Assembly (NCBI RefSeq): GCF_001999285.1
Contig: NZ_MLHN01000003.1
Span: forward strand, 62,001-126,000
Direction: 5' to 3'
Length of the DNA: 64,000 nt
From: Rodentibacter genomosp. 1
GTDB lineage: Bacteria; Pseudomonadota; Gammaproteobacteria; Enterobacterales; Pasteurellaceae
In this document: piece by piece, positions 58,125-64,000 of the stretch
Layout of the letters: every line of letters begins with the position of its first letter
How positions within the stretch are numbered: position 1 is the stretch's first letter
Made by a program: the position numbers and the translations under genes
The notes under the pieces: generated by a model
Seen by the model: only the letters and a program-made list of their open reading frames with translations
Told to the model about the DNA's origin: nothing
Database searches by the model: none

Positions 58125-60194
58125 TTATACCGGTCGAATACTCTCAACATCGAGCGTTGCATCAAACTCTTTTTGTAAAAGAAGTAATTTTTTATCTTGT
58201 TGAAGTTCATCACGGGCTTGTTCACAGAGCTCTTGATACACTTGTTTACGATGTTCCATTGGTGTAGCGATACGACGATCATCAAATTGAATATCAACCT
58301 TTATCTGAGCGCCATAAAGCCGACTGAGTGATTCGGCTAATACATCTATATTACGATCTTGGCGTAAGTGGGCTTTTTCCGAATGAAGACCAAGCTGAAT
58401 GCGATCTTCAGTTTTATTCAGTAAGAAACAATTTAACGCTAATTCTTTTGAAAACCCTGTTACCCCGGAACGCTCGACAATATCCGTCCATTCATCCTGT
58501 TTCTGTGTAATATTAACAATACGCAAGCGCAATTCCGGAGTTATATCTTTCAAGATGGCTTGTCTAATATCAGATGGTCGAATAGCCTCCGTTTCCTTTG
58601 CCAACTCTGGATTTCGCCATTCCCAGCGGTAGGTTTCCGCATCAACCAGTTCTTGCTCTTCCTGTTCTCGCTCCGTATTATTCTCTACGGTATTTTCCAT
58701 AGTTTGAATATTTTTTGGCACACTAGAAACTGAAAGATTAGCAGCCGTTTTATTTGGCGGAGTCATCTCAAGTACCGGAAGTGCGGTCATTTTTCTTTCT
58801 ATTTTTTGCTCATCAAGTGATTGTATGCGATGCATGGTTTCACTCACGGCATTATTCATTTCTTTTTGATGAGCTTGGCGTTCCCCCTCTTCAATTTGAT
58901 TCAGTTGCTTTAACGCATCTAAAGCAGCGAGGCTTGCAAGATTAAGTGGCTGATTTGAGGAAGCAGAAATAGGCTGGTTTTCTGCACCGTAAGTTGCTTT
59001 AATATTTTGCGACAGCACCGGTACATCAATATCTTTAGTGTGATTTTCAACCACACTTTTTTCAAGAGAAGGAGCTTGATATTCAGATGACTGAATCTTG
59101 GGTGCTGCCGTAAGGAACTTTGGGTGAAATGCTAATGCCCTTAATAATGTCATTTCAGCACCGACACGATAATTTGGTGCCACATTCAATTCTTTTCTAC
59201 CTGAGATGATCACTTGATAGAAAAACTGTACATCTTCCGGAGAGATATGTTTTGCAAGGAAAGAAAGATGCTCACTTTCATTAGTTAAATGTTGTGGAAG
59301 AAGCTGCATTAATGCAATTTGATGTAGCTTTTCAGCCACTTCTGCTAACAAGCTATCCCAATCGCCGGCCTTTTCAGCAACCGCTTGAATTGTTTTCATT
59401 AAAGCTTCGCCATTGCCTTGGTGTAGGGCATAAATAATGTCAATTGCTTGGGTATCGTCCAATAGTCCTAACATGGTGTTAACTAGGTTTACCGTTATAT
59501 GGCGATCCCCCATCGCAATAGCTTGATCCGTAAGGCTGAGACTGTCACGAATACTCCCTTGTGCTGCCTTTGCTAACTTGTCTAAAGCCAGTGGCTCAAA
59601 AGGAATGTTTTCTTGACTTAAAATATGGGCAAGATGTTGTGAAATTTGCGTTTCATCTAACGCCTTGAGATGAAATTGCATACAACGCGATAAAATCGTG
59701 ACAGGAAGCTTTTGTGGGTCCGTTGTAGCAAGCAAAAATTTTACATATTCAGGCGGCTCTTCTAAAGTTTTCAGTAAGGCATTGAAAGAATGTCGTGACA
59801 ACATATGCACTTCATCAATCAAATACACTTTAAAGCGTCCAACTACAGGTTTGTATTGCACGTTATCCAACAGTTCACGCGTATCTTCAACTTTAGTTCG
59901 AGAAGCTGCGTCAATCTCAATCAAATCAATAAACGTGCCTTGTTCAATGGCTTTACAGTTTTCACATTCGCCACAAGGGTGGTCTGTAATACCATTTTTA
60001 ATACAATTTAATCCTTTGGCAAAAAGGCGTGCAATGGAGGTTTTTCCCACGCCTCGTGTACCGGAAAATAGATAAGCGTGATGGAGTCTCTGTTCTTTTA
60101 AGCCGTTAGAAAGTGCGGTGAGAATATGACCTTGTCCTACCACATCTTCAAAGGTTTGAGGACGCCACTTTCGTGCTAAGACTTGATAGCTCAT
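58125..60194 (-). CDS. dnaX: DNA polymerase III subunit tau (DnaX)
   Basis: A 689-residue clamp-loader subunit. Walker A GTRGVGKT is at residues 45-52, the zinc site is CGECENCKAIE with an upstream Cys, and DEVHMLSRHSFNALLKTLEEPP and the sensor region are present. The C-terminal part (about 380-689) is the variable linker plus DnaB- and alpha-binding domains. A run of six A followed by G at about codon 378 (minus strand, near 59062) might allow a shorter gamma form. The gene follows apt by 10 bases. Confidence 0.97.
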   Translation of the reverse strand: MSYQVLARKWRPQTFEDVVGQGHILTALSNGLKEQRLHHAYLFSGTRGVGKTSIARLFAKGLNCIKNGITDHPCGECENCKAIEQGTFIDLIEIDAASRTKVEDTRELLDNVQYKPVVGRFKVYLIDEVHMLSRHSFNALLKTLEEPPEYVKFLLATTDPQKLPVTILSRCMQFHLKALDETQISQHLAHILSQENIPFEPLALDKLAKAAQGSIRDSLSLTDQAIAMGDRHITVNLVNTMLGLLDDTQAIDIIYALHQGNGEALMKTIQAVAEKAGDWDSLLAEVAEKLHQIALMQLLPQHLTNESEHLSFLAKHISPEDVQFFYQVIISGRKELNVAPNYRVGAEMTLLRALAFHPKFLTAAPKIQSSEYQAPSLEKSVVENHTKDIDVPVLSQNIKATYGAENQPISASSNQPLNLASLAALDALKQLNQIEEGERQAHQKEMNNAVSETMHRIQSLDEQKIERKMTALPVLEMTPPNKTAANLSVSSVPKNIQTMENTVENNTEREQEEQELVDAETYRWEWRNPELAKETEAIRPSDIRQAILKDITPELRLRIVNITQKQDEWTDIVERSGVTGFSKELALNCFLLNKTEDRIQLGLHSEKAHLRQDRNIDVLAESLSRLYGAQIKVDIQFDDRRIATPMEHRKQVYQELCEQARDELQQDKKLLLLQKEFDATLDVESIRPV

Positions 60195-60204
60195 AAATTA
60201 TGTA

Positions 60205-60747
60205 TTAGTGACCTTCAAAATTAACTAAGGTATAACAATTTACACCTAAATCATTCAAACGTTTCTCACCGCCAAGCTCCGGTAAATTAATCACAAATGC
60301 GGCATGATTAACTTTTCCGCCTAGGCGTTCAACCAATTTGACCGTTGCTTCAACCGTTCCCCCAGTGGCGAGTAGATCATCAATAATTAAGACATTATCC
60401 TGCTCCGAAATAGCATCAACATGAATTTCTAAGGTATCTTGACCGTATTCCAATTGGTAGGATTGGGAAATCGTTTCACGTGGGAGTTTTTTTGGCTTGC
60501 GTACCAATTCAAAAGGCAAACCTAATGCAAGAGCAACCGGCGCACCAAAAATAAAACCGCGAGATTCTGTGCCAAGCACTTTAGTGATTTTTTTGTCACG
60601 ATACTGATCAACAATTAAATCAATGCTCGCTTTAAAAGCGTCTGGGACTTCTAATAGTGCCGTAATATCGCGGAAAATAATACCCTCTTTCGGATAATTA
60701 GGAATGGATTTGATAGAAGATTTGATAAGTTCAAGTTTTGTATTCAT
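60205..60747 (-). CDS. apt: Adenine phosphoribosyltransferase
   Basis: A 180-residue purine-salvage enzyme making AMP from adenine and PRPP. Marks are [23 protein letters not shown] and the PRPP-binding motif [13 protein letters not shown]. The ATG at 60747 gives the family length. Four more codons upstream are open. It is cotranscribed with dnaX. Confidence 0.97.
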   Translation of the reverse strand: MNTKLELIKSSIKSIPNYPKEGIIFRDITALLEVPDAFKASIDLIVDQYRDKKITKVLGTESRGFIFGAPVALALGLPFELVRKPKKLPRETISQSYQLEYGQDTLEIHVDAISEQDNVLIIDDLLATGGTVEATVKLVERLGGKVNHAAFVINLPELGGEKRLNDLGVNCYTLVNFEGH

Positions 60748-61082
60748 AAATAAACTCAATAAAATGAGAGGAAATCAATATTTTTGGGCTGTCATTCTAT
60801 CATAAAACATAAGAGAAAATGGAAAATTACTGACATAACATTAAAAGGTAAATTCGCATAAAAAAGCTGAAATGGAGACTCTCCAATTCAGCTTAAATTA
60901 TTTCAGCATTATGTGCTCGTTGTGCAAATTTAATTTTCACTTATCCGCTAGAAACGAATGAACTTTAATAAAAAATAAATAATTTCAATATGTTAAAATC
61001 CTAATGCCAATATGGCGTCTATAAATTTTTCTATCTGTATATTTACTACATTACTGAATTCTTTTGTAAAAATGACCGCACT
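60748..61082. other. Intergenic region between apt and the NlpC/P60 gene
   Basis: It contains the minus-strand terminator at 60858-60894, an uptake signal at 61075, and at about 60977-60999 a TAATTTCAATATGTTAAAATC stretch that matches the REP-pair spacer but has no REP hairpins, probably the remnant of an old copy. I see no gene. Confidence 0.55.
60858..60894 (-). terminator. Terminator of the NlpC/P60 gene
   Basis: On the minus strand AAGCTGAATTGGAGA pairs with TCTCCATTTCAGCTT (one mismatch) and is followed by TTTTT. Confidence 0.75.
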
Positions 61083-61631
61083 TTACATGATTCGGCGAGA
61101 CTGGGTGTAGGTTCTCGCCCAATAACTTTCATCTAAAGAGCTAATAGTAACACCTTTGCTCGTACTCGCATGCATAAACCGGTTATTGCCAATATACACA
61201 CCAACATGATTATTATGACGGAAGAAAACAAGATCACCTTTCTGTAATTCATGTTTACTGATTTTGCGTCCTAGATAACGTTGCTCTGCCGTAGAACGAG
61301 GTAATTCAATACCATAAGCAGACCAAAATGCGGTTTGCATAAATGCAGAACAATCAATACCCCGCTTACTCGTCCCGCCCATTCTATAACGAGTCCCAAC
61401 CCATTCATTATAGACACCGGCAAGTGCTTTATCACTAATTAAACCGGATCGAGGACGATTTGTTTTTAATGTCTGATGAGCACCACGATTTGCCTTTTCT
61501 AAATGGCTGATTAATCCCGTCAACTGAGCATCATCACTTTCTGAAATTTTGCTATTGGTATGATGAACACGACTTGAACAGGCTGTAGCAAGGATGACAA
61601 TCCCCAAAATGGTTAAAAATCGCTTTAACAT
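61083..61631 (-). CDS. NlpC/P60-family lipoprotein endopeptidase
   Basis: A 182-residue lipoprotein. The ATG at 61631 gives a signal peptide with lipobox ATAC. The NlpC/P60 domain has the catalytic cysteine in KRGIDCSAFMQ, the histidine in NNHVGVYIG and the third residue in NRFMHAST. Such enzymes (MepS/Spr, NlpC) cut murein cross-links or stem peptides at the outer membrane. Which one cannot be told. Confidence 0.9.
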   Translation of the reverse strand: MLKRFLTILGIVILATACSSRVHHTNSKISESDDAQLTGLISHLEKANRGAHQTLKTNRPRSGLISDKALAGVYNEWVGTRYRMGGTSKRGIDCSAFMQTAFWSAYGIELPRSTAEQRYLGRKISKHELQKGDLVFFRHNNHVGVYIGNNRFMHASTSKGVTISSLDESYWARTYTQSRRIM

Positions 61632-61750
61632 AGTAAAAAATTTGAAATAACTAAAAGACATAAAAATAAAATTTGCGGAAGGCTATCAAATATAAAAGTA
61701 AATAGCCAGTTAAAATTGCATTTTTATGCATTTTTGTGAGATATTTCACA

Positions 61751-61780
61751 AAAAAGGCAATCCATAAAGATTGCCTTTTT
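61751..61780 (-). terminator. Terminator of lpdA
   Basis: AAAAAGGCAATC and its complement form a 12-bp stem with a six-base loop and T-run on the minus strand, 15 bases after the lpdA stop. Confidence 0.9.
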
Positions 61781-61794
61781 AGCATAATAGTTAA

Positions 61795-63219
61795 TTATTT
61801 TTTCTTCGCTTTTGCATTTGGTAGATCGGTAATAGATCCCTCAAATACTTCAGCTGCCAAACCGACAGATTCGTGTAAAGTTGGGTGGGCGTGAATGGTT
61901 AATGCAATATCTTCTGCATCACATCCCATTTCAATCGCTAAACCAATTTCACCAAGTAACTCCCCACCATTGGAGCCAACAATAGCACCACCCAAGAGAC
62001 GATGAGTATCTTTATCAAAGATAAGTTTTGTCATCCCTTCTGAACATTCAGAGGCAATAGCACGACCGGACGCTGCCCATGGGAATTTCGCGACTTCGTA
62101 ATTCAACCCCTCTTGCTTACATTCTTTTTCTGTTTTACCAACCCATGCGACCTCTGGTTCGGTATAAGCAATTGATGGAATCACTTTTGGATCGAAATAA
62201 TGTTTTTGTCCCGCAATAACTTCTGCCGCAACATGACCTTCGTGAACACCTTTATGAGCAAGCATTGGCTGACCGACAATATCACCGATCGCAAAGATAT
62301 GCGGTACATTAGTACGCATTTGTTTATCTACATGAATGAAACCACGTTCATCAACTTCAACACCGGCCTTACCTGCATCAATCAATTTACCATTTGGTAC
62401 ACGACCGATAGCAACCAATACGGCATCATAACGTTTCGTATCGTTGCAGGCTTTACCTTCCATTGAAACATAAATACCATCATCTTTCGCTTCAACAGCT
62501 GTAACTTTAGTTTCAAGCATGAGCTTAAATTTTTTCTCAATTTGTTTGGTATAAATGGCAACGACATCTTTATCCGCAGCAGGGATAACTTGATCAAACA
62601 TTTCAACCACTTCAATCTCTGAGCCTAATGCGTGATAAACCGTTCCCATTTCTAAACCGATAATACCGCCGCCCATGATAAGTAATTTTTTAGGTACTTC
62701 TTTTAATTTAAGTGCATCGGTTGAATTCCAAATACGTGGATCTTCATGTGGAATGAAAGGTAATTCGATTGGTCGAGAACCTGCCGCAATGATCGCATTG
62801 TCGAATTTGATCGTGGTTGGGTTACCATCGCGATCACGGGCAACTAAAGTATTTGGATCAGCAAATGTCGCTAAACCTTCAACGACGGTGACTTTACGCT
62901 GTTTCGCCATACCCGCTAAACCACCGGTTAATTTTGCTACTACAGCATCTTTACCCGCACGAACTTGGTCTAAATCAATTTTAGGTTCACTAAAATAAAC
63001 CCCATTTTTCTCCGCATGTTTTGCTTCTTCAATCACTTTAGCAACGTGCAATAAGGCTTTGGATGGAATACAACCTACATTCAAACATACACCACCCAGC
63101 GTAGAATAACGTTCAACAAGCACTGTTTCTAAGCCAAGATCTGCGCAACGAAACGCAGCGGAATAACCAGCCGGACCGGCACCAAGTACAACAACTTGGG
63201 TTTTAATTTCTTTACTCAT
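61795..63219 (-). CDS. lpdA: Dihydrolipoyl dehydrogenase (E3)
   Basis: A 474-residue flavoprotein that reoxidises lipoamide in pyruvate and 2-oxoglutarate dehydrogenase. The FAD motif is GAGPAGYS (13-20), the redox disulfide is Cys45/Cys50 in GGVCLNVGCIPSK, the NAD site is MGGGIIGLEMG, and HAHPTLHES carries the catalytic histidine. It is the same length as E. coli Lpd (474). It follows aceF. Confidence 0.98.
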   Translation of the reverse strand: MSKEIKTQVVVLGAGPAGYSAAFRCADLGLETVLVERYSTLGGVCLNVGCIPSKALLHVAKVIEEAKHAEKNGVYFSEPKIDLDQVRAGKDAVVAKLTGGLAGMAKQRKVTVVEGLATFADPNTLVARDRDGNPTTIKFDNAIIAAGSRPIELPFIPHEDPRIWNSTDALKLKEVPKKLLIMGGGIIGLEMGTVYHALGSEIEVVEMFDQVIPAADKDVVAIYTKQIEKKFKLMLETKVTAVEAKDDGIYVSMEGKACNDTKRYDAVLVAIGRVPNGKLIDAGKAGVEVDERGFIHVDKQMRTNVPHIFAIGDIVGQPMLAHKGVHEGHVAAEVIAGQKHYFDPKVIPSIAYTEPEVAWVGKTEKECKQEGLNYEVAKFPWAASGRAIASECSEGMTKLIFDKDTHRLLGGAIVGSNGGELLGEIGLAIEMGCDAEDIALTIHAHPTLHESVGLAAEVFEGSITDLPNAKAKKK

Positions 63220-63280
63220 TTTTACCTCGTAAAAACGTTGAAATTATTGACCGCTCTTTGAGCAATCAGGAACATTTAAA

Positions 63281-63307
63281 AAACGCCCCTCAATCACGAG
63301 AGGCGTT
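63281..63307 (-). terminator. Hairpin between aceF and lpdA
   Basis: On the minus strand AACGCCTCTC and GAGGGGCGTT pair (one G-T pair) and are followed by TTTTT. It lies 5 bases after aceF and may reduce transcription into lpdA. Confidence 0.75.
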
Positions 63308-63312
63308 ACTTA

Positions 63313-64000
63313 TTACATAATTAAACGACGTAAATCCGCTAATACAGCACCAATATAGCTAATAAAACGAGCGCCGTCAGCGCCATCAATCACACGGTGA
63401 TCGAAAGACAATGACATTGGAAGAATTAAACGAGGTGCAAATTCTTTACCATTCCATACCGGTTCCATAGAGGATTTGGAAACTCCTAAAATCGCGACTT
63501 CAGGTGCATTTACAATTGGTGCAAAGTGCGTTGTACCGATACCACCGAGGCTTGAAATAGTGAAACAACCACCCTGCATATCAGAGGCGGTTAATTTACC
63601 TTCACGTGCTTTTTTCGACACTTCCATTAATTCACGGGAAAGCTCAATAATCCCTTTTTTGTTCACATTTTTGAACACCGGTACCACTAAACCGTTTGGT
63701 GTATCCACCGCCACACCGATGTTGATATATTTTTTCAAGATCAGGCGTTGTGCATCTTCAGTAATTGAACTGTTAAAACGTGGATAAGCTTCCAACGCTT
63801 TTGCCACAGCTTTCATGATGAATACAACAGGGGTAATTTTCACACCTAATTTTTGTTTTTCAGCCAACACATTTTGTTCTTTACGGAACGCTTCTAAATC
63901 GGTGATATCCGCTTTATCGAAATGAGTTACATGTGGAATCATCACCCAGTTACGATGTAAGTTTGCCCCGGAAATTTTATTAATACGGCTTAATTCTACT
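63313..64000 (-). CDS. aceF: Dihydrolipoamide acetyltransferase (E2), C-terminal part
   Basis: The frame is open to the window edge, giving at least 229 residues of the catalytic domain of pyruvate dehydrogenase E2. It begins [18 protein letters not shown] and contains the active-site segment [17 protein letters not shown] with the catalytic histidine. The lipoyl domains and start lie beyond 64000. It precedes lpdA in the usual aceE-aceF-lpdA order. Confidence 0.96.
   Translation of the reverse strand, partial: VELSRINKISGANLHRNWVMIPHVTHFDKADITDLEAFRKEQNVLAEKQKLGVKITPVVFIMKAVAKALEAYPRFNSSITEDAQRLILKKYINIGVAVDTPNGLVVPVFKNVNKKGIIELSRELMEVSKKAREGKLTASDMQGGCFTISSLGGIGTTHFAPIVNAPEVAILGVSKSSMEPVWNGKEFAPRLILPMSLSFDHRVIDGADGARFISYIGAVLADLRRLIM

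Overview
The window is chromosomal DNA of a Pasteurellaceae bacterium, most likely in the Haemophilus/Aggregatibacter group. About 40 copies of the Hin-type DNA uptake signal core (AAGTGCGGT or its complement ACCGCACTT) are scattered through it, several as inverted pairs between genes. The core gene order (lysS, prfB, dsbC, recJ, mtnN, cmk, rpsA, ihfB, lapA, lapB, pyrF, yciH, and apt, dnaX, lpdA, aceF) is the one known from H. influenzae. Base composition is AT-rich.

Layout. Positions 1-2920 carry an oxoprolinase operon (pxpB end, pxpC, pxpA) with an NRAMP-type transporter. Next come glnS (minus) and a MacA-MacB-outer-membrane-factor efflux operon, a histidine phosphatase, and rnm and pyrD (minus). 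Positions 12.8-21.1 kb hold a type I restriction-modification locus (hsdM, hsdS, hsdR) whose hsdM start is out of frame. Between hsdS and hsdR sit an AT-rich pair (small membrane protein plus TIR-like protein of the ThsB/DUF1863 type) and a REP-associated tyrosine transposase. A four-gene polar amino acid ABC importer follows, then a decayed gene, uvrB, tRNA-Asn, a NicO metal transporter pair, a probable FNR-controlled small RNA, and ettA. The 32.4-44.5 kb block is housekeeping (translation, pyrimidine synthesis, LPS control, redox folding, recombination). Positions 47.2-54.1 kb form a sulfatase island: Na+/solute symporter, cytoplasmic Cys-type sulfatase, Crp/Fnr-type regulator, radical-SAM sulfatase maturase and hexose mutarotase, all minus strand, divergent from a TauE/SafE exporter, with a perfect CRP operator between. 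The window ends with proA, katA, dnaX, apt, an NlpC/P60 lipoprotein, lpdA and the 3' part of aceF.

Repeats. A family of REP elements (GTAG followed by the GGACACAC/TGC/GTGTGTCC hairpin) occurs as five inverted-pair units between genes and as a broken cluster just downstream of the REP-associated transposase, so transposase and substrate family appear together. One copy, between the NRAMP gene and glnS, lies inside a larger structure of three nested inverted repeats whose outermost layer is a pair of uptake signals.

Best candidates for something new: the membrane-protein/TIR-like pair inside the restriction locus, the FNR-box small RNA at 29.5 kb, the REP/transposase system with its composite element, and the self-contained sulfatase island without any secreted sulfatase.
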